Source of the DNA: Candidatus Moraniibacteriota bacterium
GTDB lineage: Bacteria > Patescibacteriota > Minisyncoccia > Moranbacterales > UBA1568
DNA length: 37,151 nt
Direction of reading: 5' to 3'
Assembly (NCBI GenBank): GCA_903893925.1
Contig: CAITOC010000062.1
Span: 1-37,151, forward strand
The position numbers and the translations under genes are program-made. The notes beneath the pieces were generated by a model. The model ran no database searches. It saw nothing but the letters and a program-made list of their open reading frames with translations, and had not been told where the DNA came from. Below, in pieces: positions 16,315 through 25,768 of the stretch; the first letter of the stretch is position 1; each line of letters opens with the position of its first letter.

Positions 16315-17273
16315 TATCTGTTATCATCGTGAATTGGAATGGCGAAAAGTGGCTTAAAAAATGCCTCGGTTCTTTGTGCGCGCAGACGTATAAGAACACG
16401 GAGATTGTTTTTGTGGATAATGCGTCCACTGATGATAGTGTAGAATTTGTTCATAAGAACTATCCCGAAGTTATTATTGTACAAAGTGAAATCAATAGAG
16501 GGTTTGCAGGAGGAAATAACCTTGGCGTTACGCACTCGCATGGAGAATATATTCTCTTATTAAATAATGATACTTGGGTTAAGAATAATTTTCTAGCAGA
16601 GTTGATGTCTCAATACGATACAGTTAAATCTGATGTTATAGCACCTCTCGAATCAAGTTATGCTGGTGAGCGACAGGTTCGATATATCATGACTATTGAT
16701 ATATTTGGCCATGGTTTCGGTATCCATAATACGAATCGTCAGTCATTTTATCTTCCAGGGGCCTGTCTATTATTCTCTAAAAAGCTATACAATGAAACTG
16801 ATGGTTTGGATAAGGACTTCTTTATGTATTGTGAGGAGGTTGATTGGTTTTGGAGACTGCATCTTTTAGGGAAGACGATATACCAGTGCAATGATATATT
16901 TGTTTTTCACGCTGGAATAGGAAACATCAGCGATGGTATGCGATATAAAAAATTTTTGTGGAGAAATCAGAATACACTCCAGATGCTTCTTAAGAACTAT
17001 TCCTGGTATAATCTCCTGTGGGTATTGCCCATCTACCTGATTCAGAATATATTTGAATTTCTCACTTTTTTGCTCGTATTAAAACCGAAAATAGCTTGGT
17101 CATATATCGGAGGTTGGTGGTTTAATATTCGATATTTTCCGCGAACAATGAAGAAAAGGTCTTTGATTCAAAAAAAGAGATTGGTTTCTGATTTTCAGGT
17201 AATGAGGGATATGTATCATGGTTTTGGGAAAGCAGTACACTTATTGAGATTCATAACGGCAGAGAAAGAATGA
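16293..17273 (+). CDS. Glycosyltransferase family 2 (rhamnosyltransferase-like)
   Basis: 326 residues from ATG 16293, inside the end of the preceding GT4; this start gives MSASQPLVSVIIVNWNG. Motifs: VSVIIVNWNGEKWLKKCLGSL, IVFVDNASTDDSVEF, NRGFAGGNNLG, LLLNNDTW as the DXD equivalent, and FMYCEEVDWFWRLHLLG as the acceptor motif. The pattern NWNG...NASTD...GF.GGNN is typical of WcaE/RfbF-like GT2 enzymes that often transfer deoxyhexoses. The C-terminus has a hydrophobic region near residues 240-275 (LLWVLPIYLIQNIFEFLTF) that may anchor it. It is AT-rich. Confidence 0.88.
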   Translation: MSASQPLVSVIIVNWNGEKWLKKCLGSLCAQTYKNTEIVFVDNASTDDSVEFVHKNYPEVIIVQSEINRGFAGGNNLGVTHSHGEYILLLNNDTWVKNNFLAELMSQYDTVKSDVIAPLESSYAGERQVRYIMTIDIFGHGFGIHNTNRQSFYLPGACLLFSKKLYNETDGLDKDFFMYCEEVDWFWRLHLLGKTIYQCNDIFVFHAGIGNISDGMRYKKFLWRNQNTLQMLLKNYSWYNLLWVLPIYLIQNIFEFLTFLLVLKPKIAWSYIGGWWFNIRYFPRTMKKRSLIQKKRLVSDFQVMRDMYHGFGKAVHLLRFITAEKE

Positions 17274-17340
17274 CGCAGATTGCCAGGGTGCTACGTTCCA
17301 GTGTTTTCAAATGAAAGGATAATCGAATAGAGAAAAGGGT

Positions 17341-18279
17341 ATGAGAAAAAAGATCTTAGTATCGGGTGGCGCAGGCTTTATCGGGTCGCATCTTTGCAAG
17401 AGACTTCTCGAGGAGGGAAATGAAGTGTTGTGCGTGGATAATTTTTTCACCGGGAACAAGGATAATATAGTGGGACTTTTGGAAAACCCTCGATTCGAAC
17501 TGATGCGACACGATGTCACTTTCCCATTGTACGTGGAAGTCGACGAGATATATAATCTCGCCTGCCCGGCTTCTCCCGTGCATTATCAGTTCGATCCGGT
17601 ACAGACGACGAAGACATCCGTCCATGGTGCGATCAATATGCTCGGGCTTGCCAAACGGACAAGGGCGAAGATCCTGCAGGCATCCACGAGCGAGGTGTAT
17701 GGTGATCCGGAAGAGCATCCTCAGCGTGAAAGTTACTGGGGTAAGGTGAACCCTATCGGTATCCGTTCGTGCTATGATGAGGGGAAGCGATGTGCAGAGA
17801 CTCTGTTTTTCGATTATTATCGACAGCACGAAGTCGCGATACGGGTTATCAGGATTTTCAACACCTATGGTCCGAATATGAATCCGCATGACGGTCGCGT
17901 CGTATCTAATTTTATCGTGCAAGCCCTGAAGAATGAAGACATCACGATGTATGGTGATGGATCGCAGACACGAAGTTTCCAATATGTGGATGACCTTGTG
18001 GAAGGGATGATACGGATGATGGAAAACAAGGAAGGTTTTGTTGGTCCGGTCAATATTGGCAACCCGCACGAATTCACCGTAAAGCAACTCGCCGAAAAAA
18101 TCCTCGAACTCATCCCAGATAGCACGAGCAAGATCATCTACAAACCGCTCCCACAAGATGACCCGAGGCAGCGCCAGCCTAATATCTCCCTTGCCAAGGA
18201 AAAGCTCGATTGGGAACCAAAAGTAGAATTGGAAGAGGGACTCAGGAAGACGATAGGATACTTCGAGAAGATAGTTTGA
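17341..18279 (+). CDS. UDP-glucuronate decarboxylase (UDP-xylose synthase)
   Basis: 312 residues, the length of the soluble UXS core. Motifs: [18 protein letters not shown] (NAD loop), [77 protein letters not shown] (catalytic Tyr/Lys), [10 protein letters not shown] and DGRVVSNFI. These are specific to UXS: the enzyme oxidises and decarboxylates UDP-glucuronate to UDP-xylose. It is preceded by AAAAGGG and followed 4 bp later by galE. UDP-glucose dehydrogenase is not in the window. Together with GalE it could feed UDP-xylose or UDP-arabinose. Confidence 0.95.
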   Translation: MRKKILVSGGAGFIGSHLCKRLLEEGNEVLCVDNFFTGNKDNIVGLLENPRFELMRHDVTFPLYVEVDEIYNLACPASPVHYQFDPVQTTKTSVHGAINMLGLAKRTRAKILQASTSEVYGDPEEHPQRESYWGKVNPIGIRSCYDEGKRCAETLFFDYYRQHEVAIRVIRIFNTYGPNMNPHDGRVVSNFIVQALKNEDITMYGDGSQTRSFQYVDDLVEGMIRMMENKEGFVGPVNIGNPHEFTVKQLAEKILELIPDSTSKIIYKPLPQDDPRQRQPNISLAKEKLDWEPKVELEEGLRKTIGYFEKIV

Positions 18280-18283
18280 ATCT

Positions 18284-19270
18284 ATGAAAAAGATATTGGT
18301 GACCGGCGGTGCCGGGTACATAGGTGCCCACACCGTTCATTATCTGGTGTCCAAAGGAGTGCAACCCTCCGATATTTTCGTGTTTGACAATTTGGTATAT
18401 GGTCATAAGGATTATCTCCCGACCGGTGTTCATTTCATACAAGGCGATTTGTTGCGGAAGGATGAGATCAATGCGGTTTTTTCGGAAAACAACATAGGTT
18501 GCGTGATACATTTCGCTGCGTATGCGTATGTTGGGGAATCTATGGAAAATCCGGGGAAGTATTTTGAAAACAACATCTTGGCGGGGTTGAATCTGCTCGA
18601 GGCCATGCTGAAAGGGAACTGCAATCAGATAGTGTTCTCTTCCACCTGCGCGACCTATGGTATCCCCGATGTTTCTCCGATATCTGAGGCTACACCGCAG
18701 AAACCGATAAATCCATATGGCGAAAGTAAGTTGATGTTCGAGAAGATACTCGAATGGTATTCGAAGATACACGATATCAAATCAGTACGGCTCAGGTATT
18801 TTAACGCATGCGGTGCTGGATTCGGAATCGGAGAACTGCATGATCCGGAAACACATCTTATTCCTCTCGTATTGCAGACGGCAAAGGGAATCAGGGAGAA
18901 TGTGTCCGTTTTTGGTTCTGATTATGAGACGAAAGACGGCACCTGTATCAGGGATTATATCCATGTGTTGGATTTGGCGGATGCACATTACAAGGCGATG
19001 GACTTGCTTGATACGGAGGATTTTCGAACAGACTATTTCAATCTCGGAACAGGAATCGGCGTGTCTGTTCGTGAAATTATAGCGACATCGAAAAAAATAA
19101 CGGGCATGGATTTTACTGTTCTCGAGATGGGGCGTCGGGCGGGTGACCCAGCCGAACTCGTGGCGAGTCCTGAAAAGGCTCACGAGAGACTTCAATGGAG
19201 GGCGCAATACGATATCGATTTTATCATAAAGAGTGCTTGGGAGTGGGAAAACAGATTGGTCGGTGAATGA
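18284..19270 (+). CDS. galE: UDP-glucose 4-epimerase
   Basis: 328 residues, full length. Motifs: ILVTGGAGYIGAH (NAD loop), FDNLVYGHKDYL, VIHFAAYAYVGESMENP, FSSTCATYG (catalytic Ser/Thr), NPYGESKLMFE (Tyr-x3-Lys), LRYFNACGA, HLIPLVLQTA, DGTCIRDYIHVLDLADAH, FNLGTGIGVSV and RRAGDPAELVASP. It interconverts UDP-glucose and UDP-galactose; some homologues also epimerise UDP-xylose to UDP-arabinose, which the adjacent decarboxylase makes worth considering. It starts 4 bp after the UXS gene. Confidence 0.95.
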   Translation: MKKILVTGGAGYIGAHTVHYLVSKGVQPSDIFVFDNLVYGHKDYLPTGVHFIQGDLLRKDEINAVFSENNIGCVIHFAAYAYVGESMENPGKYFENNILAGLNLLEAMLKGNCNQIVFSSTCATYGIPDVSPISEATPQKPINPYGESKLMFEKILEWYSKIHDIKSVRLRYFNACGAGFGIGELHDPETHLIPLVLQTAKGIRENVSVFGSDYETKDGTCIRDYIHVLDLADAHYKAMDLLDTEDFRTDYFNLGTGIGVSVREIIATSKKITGMDFTVLEMGRRAGDPAELVASPEKAHERLQWRAQYDIDFIIKSAWEWENRLVGE

Positions 19271-19313
19271 AAACAACTCGCATTTTTATTAAGAGCCAAT
19301 CGAATGTGATTCT

Positions 19314-20522
19314 ATGAAGATACTTTTCAGCCCTTGTCATTATATTTACGACGAAGTTTCTGGAGGCAGTGAATTTTCCTGGGCCTTTAATATTGCCAAC
19401 AGGATAGCTTGTAAGAATACTGAGTCAGTCGTGGTGACGGGATTCACAAAACTGGAGAGCCGAAAACCATATAAAATTATAGAATTACAAAAAAAGACAA
19501 CTAATATAGACACAAGTTTAAAAAATGCAATTCGGTTTAATATACAGTATTTTATTGAAACAACAAGACAATTGAATTATACAAACTTTGATGTCGTTCA
19601 TCATGTCTTGCCGTTTTCCATCGGAAACACCTTCAATTTATCCGCAGTGTTTGGTTTTGTGGGCCGTCCATTTGTAGTTGGGCCAATTCAGAATGCTTTA
19701 ACATATCAAGATACTGATGTTAATCCTTCTAACATTAGAAACGCACAATCTTTCAGTAAACAAAACAGCATACTGCAAACCATTTATAAATCTTCAGGCT
19801 TCATTTTGAACATTCTGTCTAACATTACTTTAAAAAGAGCAAAGAAAATCGTTGTCATCAATGAGTATACTCGTAATTTTCTTATAAAGAAAGGGATAAA
19901 ACCAAATAATATCTCCATCATTCCTCCGGGAATAGATATAAGAAAATTTGAATATGTTCCATACGATAAAAAGACTGGTGTTTTAGAGATTTTAGTTGTT
20001 TGTTATTTGGTTAAGAGGAAAGCTGTAGATCTAATTATTGAAGCAGTAAATTATTCCATAAAGGAGAAAAATATCATATTAAGAATAGTGGGTGACGGCC
20101 CGCAAAAACAATACCTCGAAACCTTGGTTGAGAGATTGGGTTTGCAGAGTAACGTTTTTTTTGAAGGGTTTGTGGAAAATTATATGATTCAGGAGTATTA
20201 TAAAAAAGCTCATGTTTTTGTTAATATGAGTCGATCTGAGGGATTTGCCACCGTGTGTTTAGAGGCGATGGCATCTGGTTTGGCAATAATCAGTTCAAAA
20301 GTCGGTGGGTTTCAGGATGCTATTACGGATGGTAAAAACGGCTACTTGGTCGAGCAAGAAGATACAAAAGGATTGGCAGAGAAAATGGTATACTTGATAG
20401 ACCACCCGGAATTGATTGCTTCCTTTGGAAAGAGGGCACGTCAGGAGGTGGAAGAAAAATATGACTGGGATAAGGTCATTATCCCTCGGTATCTGGATTT
20501 GTATGATGAGATATTGAAATGA
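19314..20522 (+). CDS. Glycosyltransferase family 4
   Basis: 402 residues. The N-terminal domain begins MKILFSPCHYIYDEVSGGSEFSW with the glycine-rich acceptor loop. KKIVVINEYTRNFLIKKGI and ISIIPPGIDIRKFEY mark the interdomain border, and the C-terminal half has VCYLVKRKAVDLIIEAV and the EX7E motif E309-GFATVCL-E317 followed by ASGLAIISSKVGGFQDAI. It is clearly AT-rich compared with galE before it. Its stop overlaps the next GT2 start by 4 bp (ATGA at 20519-20522), so translation is coupled. Donor unknown. Confidence 0.9.
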   Translation: MKILFSPCHYIYDEVSGGSEFSWAFNIANRIACKNTESVVVTGFTKLESRKPYKIIELQKKTTNIDTSLKNAIRFNIQYFIETTRQLNYTNFDVVHHVLPFSIGNTFNLSAVFGFVGRPFVVGPIQNALTYQDTDVNPSNIRNAQSFSKQNSILQTIYKSSGFILNILSNITLKRAKKIVVINEYTRNFLIKKGIKPNNISIIPPGIDIRKFEYVPYDKKTGVLEILVVCYLVKRKAVDLIIEAVNYSIKEKNIILRIVGDGPQKQYLETLVERLGLQSNVFFEGFVENYMIQEYYKKAHVFVNMSRSEGFATVCLEAMASGLAIISSKVGGFQDAITDGKNGYLVEQEDTKGLAEKMVYLIDHPELIASFGKRARQEVEEKYDWDKVIIPRYLDLYDEILK

Positions 20523-21250
20523 AGCCACTACTTTCCGTAGTGATGCCCGCCTATAATGAGGAGGAATGCATCACCAAAGTCGTAACGAACTGGATTATAT
20601 TTCTTGAACGGTTTATCGGTTCAGGAACTTTTCATTTCATTGTTGTCAATGACGGATCGAAAGATGAGACTGGAAAGATATTGGATGGCCTGGAACATGA
20701 GCATTCGCAATTGATGGTTGTGCACCAGGAAAATGGCGGACATGGGAAAGCAGTTATAGAGGGATACGCGAAAGCCATCTCTCTCGGCTCCGAGTGGATA
20801 TTTCAGGTAGATAGTGATGACCAGTTTGAGATATCTGACTTCGCAAAGTTATGGGAAAACCGTAACAAATCAAAGTTCATTTTAGGATACCGTCGGATCC
20901 GTTATGATGCCGTTTCACGACTCCTGATTACTCGGATCCTCCGTTTCGCGTTGTTCGTATTCTTCGGTGAGAACATACTGGATAGCAATATCCCTTTCAG
21001 ACTCATGGAAGGCGATTTTTTGTCGATGTTACTGAAAAAATTGCCGGACGAATATCCGTTCGCCCCGAATATCTTTCTAGCCGTCTTGGCGAGAAAAAAT
21101 GGACAGCAGACGATTGATATTCCCGTTAAGCATAAGGACCGTCAGACTGGAACGATCTCCATCTTACGTTGGAATCTGCTGAGGGTGTGTTTCCGAAGCC
21201 TGAAGGAGCTGATTGTTTTCAGGGCGTCCCTACTCAAACATTCATCGTAA
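20519..21250 (+). CDS. Glycosyltransferase family 2 (dolichol-phosphate-mannosyltransferase-like)
   Basis: 243 residues. Motifs: LLSVVMPAYNEEECI, FIVVNDGSKDETGKILD, ENGGHGKAVIEGYAKAI, WIFQVDSDDQFEI (the DXD metal site) and FILGYRRIRYDAVSR. This is the DPM1/GtrB-like subgroup of GT2, which usually charges a polyprenyl phosphate with a sugar to supply GT-C enzymes that use lipid-linked donors. That fits the three GT-C-like proteins downstream. No strong C-terminal membrane helices are present. It overlaps the preceding GT4 by 4 bp and ends 5 bp before the flavoprotein gene. Confidence 0.85.
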   Translation: MKPLLSVVMPAYNEEECITKVVTNWIIFLERFIGSGTFHFIVVNDGSKDETGKILDGLEHEHSQLMVVHQENGGHGKAVIEGYAKAISLGSEWIFQVDSDDQFEISDFAKLWENRNKSKFILGYRRIRYDAVSRLLITRILRFALFVFFGENILDSNIPFRLMEGDFLSMLLKKLPDEYPFAPNIFLAVLARKNGQQTIDIPVKHKDRQTGTISILRWNLLRVCFRSLKELIVFRASLLKHSS

Positions 21251-21255
21251 GTGCC

Positions 21256-22650
21256 ATGTCGAAACGCTATACATATGTCATCATCGGTTCGGGACCTACG
21301 GGCCTCGGCGTGGCATATCGTCTGAAAGAATCGGGTATCGAAGATTTTATTGTTTTGGAAAAGGAGGCGTATGTCGGAGGCCTCTCCGCAACTTTTACCG
21401 ATGAAAATGGTTTCTTATGGGACATCGGCGGGCATGTCCAGTTTTCGCATTACCGATATTTCGATGATCTCATGCAAAAGGCCCTTGGAGAAGACGGTTG
21501 GCTGAGTCATCAGCGTGAATCATGGATATGGATACGAGATTGTTTCGTTCCATATCCGTTTCAGAATAATATCAGATATCTTCCGCGCGAGATCATGTGG
21601 AAGTGTCTAGAGGGCATCATCCGTAATCATACCAATCCAGTCGTATCGAAACCAGAGAATTTCCAGGATTGGATTGGTATTGTGTTCGGTTCTGGCATAG
21701 CCGAAGAATTCATGATCCCGTACAACTTCAAGGTCTGGGGGTATCCTGCGGAAGAGATGTCATATTTATGGACCGGTGAACGTGTTGCGACGGCAGATCT
21801 GTCGCGGGTGACGAAAAACATACTTTTCGACGAGGATGATTTCTCCTGGGGACCGAACAATATGTTCCGTTTCCCGAAACGTGGCGGGACCGGATCAGTC
21901 TGGTCCGCCGTCGCCGGAATGATCGGGGCGGAGCGGTTCTCTTTAGACTCAGAAGTGCGGGGGGTTGATCCCGAACGCAAGGAGGTTGTTCTTGGGGATG
22001 GTCGGAGAATCGAATATGGCGTCTTATTGAATACGACACCTCTCGATACGTTCGTCGGCAAAGTAGAGTCTTTCCCGGAAGTATCCGTAAGGAGTGCGAC
22101 ACGATTGAAACACTCATCAACAAACGTCGTAGGTATCGGATTGAAAGGTGCTCCAAACGATCGATTGAAAGGGAAATGTTGGATGTATTTCCCCCAAGCG
22201 AATAGTCCCTATTACCGGGTGACTGTTTTTTCACACTACAGTCCGTTTAATGTCCCCGGTGAAGGATATTGGTCACTCATGACGGAAACTACTGATTCGG
22301 AACGGAAGCCGGTTGATCAGGCTGATTTGGTCGGATGGACAATCCGAGCCCTTATCGAAGATGGATTGGTTGACTCCGAGGATGATATCGTCTCTACTTT
22401 TGTTTATAGGGCAGAGTACGGTTATCCAACCCCATCTCTCGATCGCGACGCGATCCTTGAGGATGTCTTGCCGAAACTGGAAAAAATGAATATCTTTACT
22501 CGTGGGCGGTTCGGTGCCTGGAAGTACGAAGTTGGCAACCAGGACCATTCGTTTATGCAGGGCGTGGAATGGGTGGATAAGATGGTCCTTGATGTTCCTG
22601 AGCGGACGATGCCTTTCCCAAACGTGGTAAACGCCGGAGGAAAGAATTAA
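21256..22650 (+). CDS. UDP-galactopyranose-mutase-like FAD enzyme
   Basis: 464 residues from ATG 21256. The N-terminal dinucleotide motif is YVIIGSGPTGLGVAYRL, followed by VLEKEAYVGGLSAT. DIGGHVQFSHYRYFDD, MIPYNFKVWGYPAEEMSYLW, GERVATADLSRV, WGPNNMFRFPKRGGTGSVW and the terminal FGAWKYEVGNQDHSFMQG resemble the eukaryotic type of UDP-galactopyranose mutase more than the bacterial Glf type. The likely reaction is UDP-Galp to UDP-Galf, using GalE's product. Annotation as a generic protoporphyrinogen-oxidase-like or amine-oxidase-like protein is the alternative. Its stop overlaps the next ATG (TAATG), with GGAGG just upstream inside this gene. Confidence 0.75.
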   Translation: MSKRYTYVIIGSGPTGLGVAYRLKESGIEDFIVLEKEAYVGGLSATFTDENGFLWDIGGHVQFSHYRYFDDLMQKALGEDGWLSHQRESWIWIRDCFVPYPFQNNIRYLPREIMWKCLEGIIRNHTNPVVSKPENFQDWIGIVFGSGIAEEFMIPYNFKVWGYPAEEMSYLWTGERVATADLSRVTKNILFDEDDFSWGPNNMFRFPKRGGTGSVWSAVAGMIGAERFSLDSEVRGVDPERKEVVLGDGRRIEYGVLLNTTPLDTFVGKVESFPEVSVRSATRLKHSSTNVVGIGLKGAPNDRLKGKCWMYFPQANSPYYRVTVFSHYSPFNVPGEGYWSLMTETTDSERKPVDQADLVGWTIRALIEDGLVDSEDDIVSTFVYRAEYGYPTPSLDRDAILEDVLPKLEKMNIFTRGRFGAWKYEVGNQDHSFMQGVEWVDKMVLDVPERTMPFPNVVNAGGKN

Positions 22651-24962
22651 TGGATAAAACTATGTTTCGAGAAAAAAGAGCCCGATTTGTAACGGATCAT
22701 AGGATGGTGTTGTTGCCATTGCTTTTGTTGGCGCTAGGAATGATAATCGCGAATTTCTTTGTTGACAAACATACCGCCTATCTTACCGGGGAGCAGGTAT
22801 TTTCCTTCGACTACTTCGGCCATCTGAGAAATATCGTCCATGATTTTACTGCTGACCCGTCAACATTACTCCAGACGAACGATTGTCTCGATTGTCCTGA
22901 TTTCTATCATTATTCCAAGTGGTATTCCCTTATCAACCTCTCTGTTTTCAGTATAGGAGAGGCGTTTCGTATACACCCGTTTCTATTCTATGTCTTTTTG
23001 ACGATAGCTGTTCAGTTGATTGCTGTCTATATCTCATTCCGACTACTCTTCGAGGAAGTGCAGTGGTTTGCATTTCTCGTGGCATCCGTCGTTTTTATCA
23101 TTCTTCCGGTCAACTTCACATACCTGGGGAGTGGATTGTATTCTTTCCATCATGCTTTTCTCCTTTTGTCTCTTTCTCTTGTTGTTCGCGTACTGCGAAG
23201 CATCGATGAATCGTCGTACAAGACGATATTTCGTTGGGGTTTGGTTACCGGCTTGGCAAGCTCCGTCTTTCTAAACGTGAGTATCGGATTCGTCCCGATA
23301 TTCCTGTATTCTTTTCTCGGAGTCCTGATATTCTTCTATCGTAAGTGGATGCACAGTTGGAAAAAGATCGTATGCTTTTCGACGACGATCTTTAGTGTTA
23401 TGGCCGTTCTGAACGCGCCGATAGTACTTTCGGCCCTGTTGCATGGGAATTCCCGTGAGTCTTTTGACTATGGTAAAGTGAACTTATTGGATAGCCTTAC
23501 TGCCGGCGTCACTATGGTCCCCCCTCATTTATTATCTCTTCTTCCTATATTTGTGCTTAGTTTTTTTCTTGCGATTATCGTATTGTCTATAGAATCAGAT
23601 TTGAATAAAAAACAGTCAATTATCTTTGCATCATTGTATTTTTTTGTGGCTATATTACTGTCTGGTGATATCGTTTTCGACTTTGCTTTCCGATATTTTC
23701 CTCTCATGAAAAGTCTTCGTGCGGTTCATCGACTGATTGTGTTTGAAGAAATAGTTCTATTATTTATAATCTATACGGGGATAGCTGCATTGCTTCGTTC
23801 GGCTTATTTTGGACGGCGTTGTTTAGTAATCCTGTTATCTTTTATTCTTATTGCGGTTCCGTCAATTTTTATAATAAACAATTGGAAATATCTCAATGAA
23901 ATGTCAGTACCAGATGAATACTTCCAGGTGGACGCATATCTTGCTCAGAATCAGGATGAGAAAATTTACTTTCCTGCATACCTCCCGATAGGTCAGGGTA
24001 TAAATGATAATTATACCTGGTCTAAAAATGACTCATTGCAACCGACTTTGTATCAAAATCCATTCTCAAGTCTTTTCTCTATACCTAAAACTATTACTTT
24101 TGAACGATATCCCTTTGTGAATCAAAACACCATGGATATGCGGGCTCTGTTTGATTATTCAAATAATCCCGACAAGATTCTTGGGGCCATGAGAGATTTC
24201 GGTACTCGATATCTGATACTGGATCGGAATTTTTTGTGGCAGAAAAACTTTCCGACATTTGATTATAGCAAGATAACGAGTCAGCTGATGTTGGTACGCA
24301 GTTTCGGCAATATCGATATATACCAATTGAAAGAGGCGACGAAAAAATGTAAGAAGGCGTACGGAGAATATGCGTATGGATATTGTCATGTTGAACCCGG
24401 AGAGAGGCCTAACTATCTTCTTAATATGAGTAAGGAAGAATATCTTATCACCTCTTATCAACCACAAAAGGATGATTTACTTTCATTACTTCGAAGTGAT
24501 GTTATTAATGTGTATCATGGCATCCCAAGCCCGCTTTTGGAGGTTTTTTTGACGGAAAAAAAAGTAGCCTATGCCGATGTTATGACGATGGAAACTCATT
24601 ATTCGGATAAACTACTAGGTGCTACCGAAGCGTATCTTTTTCAGAAAGAAATAGGCGCTGGGCAGTATCAGCTCGTCGTTCCTATTTTGAAGGTGACGAA
24701 GGATCAGTCTTTCTTCAAGGAATCAGTGCTTCGGGTGTTTGTCAATAACAAGAGAGTGACTACACTAAATCCGCAGGGGGAAAAAAATGAACTCACGTAT
24801 GAAGTAATCCCGCTTGATCTGAGTAAGGAATCGGTCGTTAGCGTGCGGATTGAAGGTGATGGATATCTTGTTCTAAAAAATCCATATATTCTAGAACAGG
24901 AAAAATTCGACTCAGTCACGAAAGATGGTGAATGGCAGCCGAAGATGATAACCATTCCTTAG
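22650..24962 (+). CDS. Large GT-C-like integral membrane protein
   Basis: 770 residues. A cytoplasmic N-terminus is followed by a first helix near residues 19-38, a long extracytoplasmic loop with acidic residues (FSFDYFGHLRNI, about residues 52-63), and about nine further helices up to residue 420. The last 350 residues are soluble and extracytoplasmic and include beta-rich segments (QYQLVVPILKV, VLRVFVNNKRV). This layout, with an acidic first loop, is that of GT-C glycosyltransferases that use polyprenyl-linked sugars. No family-specific motif is recognised, so YfhO-like or a polymerase function are alternatives. It is coupled to the UGM-like gene by a TAATG overlap. Confidence 0.65.
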   Translation: MDKTMFREKRARFVTDHRMVLLPLLLLALGMIIANFFVDKHTAYLTGEQVFSFDYFGHLRNIVHDFTADPSTLLQTNDCLDCPDFYHYSKWYSLINLSVFSIGEAFRIHPFLFYVFLTIAVQLIAVYISFRLLFEEVQWFAFLVASVVFIILPVNFTYLGSGLYSFHHAFLLLSLSLVVRVLRSIDESSYKTIFRWGLVTGLASSVFLNVSIGFVPIFLYSFLGVLIFFYRKWMHSWKKIVCFSTTIFSVMAVLNAPIVLSALLHGNSRESFDYGKVNLLDSLTAGVTMVPPHLLSLLPIFVLSFFLAIIVLSIESDLNKKQSIIFASLYFFVAILLSGDIVFDFAFRYFPLMKSLRAVHRLIVFEEIVLLFIIYTGIAALLRSAYFGRRCLVILLSFILIAVPSIFIINNWKYLNEMSVPDEYFQVDAYLAQNQDEKIYFPAYLPIGQGINDNYTWSKNDSLQPTLYQNPFSSLFSIPKTITFERYPFVNQNTMDMRALFDYSNNPDKILGAMRDFGTRYLILDRNFLWQKNFPTFDYSKITSQLMLVRSFGNIDIYQLKEATKKCKKAYGEYAYGYCHVEPGERPNYLLNMSKEEYLITSYQPQKDDLLSLLRSDVINVYHGIPSPLLEVFLTEKKVAYADVMTMETHYSDKLLGATEAYLFQKEIGAGQYQLVVPILKVTKDQSFFKESVLRVFVNNKRVTTLNPQGEKNELTYEVIPLDLSKESVVSVRIEGDGYLVLKNPYILEQEKFDSVTKDGEWQPKMITIP

Positions 24963-25027
24963 ATTCAATTGAAAATTGTTATCTGAATGTTTATATCTCA
25001 AAAATGTAAATCTTACTAATTAGAAAT

Positions 25028-25768
25028 ATGATGAACCACCAGAAATATTATCAGAATAACGAGGCTTATTCTTCGTTTCTTGAAACGCAAAATCCGCAGG
25101 AATTTCAGAAATATGTTTATTTTATTGATAAATATTCTCATCATACTGATATGATTTTGGATACCGGTTGCGGAACGGGAATCGTGCTTTCGTTGTTGGA
25201 AAAAAGATCGTATTGTGATACGCATGGAGTTGATATTTCAAAAACTTCTGTTGGAATATGTCAGGGAAAAAGATTAAATTGTAGTGTATATGATGGGAAA
25301 ATACTCCCTTTTGAAAACTCTGTATTTCAGGTAGTCGGATCTTATAATGTCTTGGAACATACCGACGATCCCTTGGCTTTTCTTGAAGAAGAGTTTCGAG
25401 TATTAAAAAAGGGTGGATATTTGATCGTTGCCTGTCCAAACTTTTTGTCGATAACAAATAATTATCATTATCATACGAGTGGTTTCTTCCAAAAAATTTC
25501 AAATTTTTTTGAATTGTTTAAACTAGTTTTTTCATCTGAATACATTTTTAGGAAAATGGAACCAGTAAATCGGGAGGAATTTCATCCTGATGATGATGCT
25601 GTGAATGTAACGAATCCATTATCAATTCTTAAGTGGGCCAAGACTAAGGGCCTGAAAATTGAATATTGGTCGAGTCAATCTATTTCTCGAAAGGGAGCTC
25701 TTACTTTCATAGATCGTTCTTTTTTCAGGATATTTTTAGGAAGCTTGTTTATTGTATTTAAGAAATAA
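25028..25768 (+). CDS. Class I SAM-dependent methyltransferase
   Basis: 246 residues, AT-rich. Motif I is MILDTGCGTGIVLSLLE (about residue 38), then HGVDISKTSVGIC, ILPFENSVFQVVGSYNVLEH and LKKGGYLIVACPN, as in Methyltransf_11. The long insert after motif IV (FFQKISNFFELFKLVF) may contact membrane or lipid-linked substrate. The last base of its stop codon is the first base of the next ATG, so it is probably translated together with the following membrane protein. Substrate unknown, likely a sugar residue of the glycan. Bases 24963-25027 are AT-rich with no clear signal. Confidence 0.85.
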   Translation: MMNHQKYYQNNEAYSSFLETQNPQEFQKYVYFIDKYSHHTDMILDTGCGTGIVLSLLEKRSYCDTHGVDISKTSVGICQGKRLNCSVYDGKILPFENSVFQVVGSYNVLEHTDDPLAFLEEEFRVLKKGGYLIVACPNFLSITNNYHYHTSGFFQKISNFFELFKLVFSSEYIFRKMEPVNREEFHPDDDAVNVTNPLSILKWAKTKGLKIEYWSSQSISRKGALTFIDRSFFRIFLGSLFIVFKK

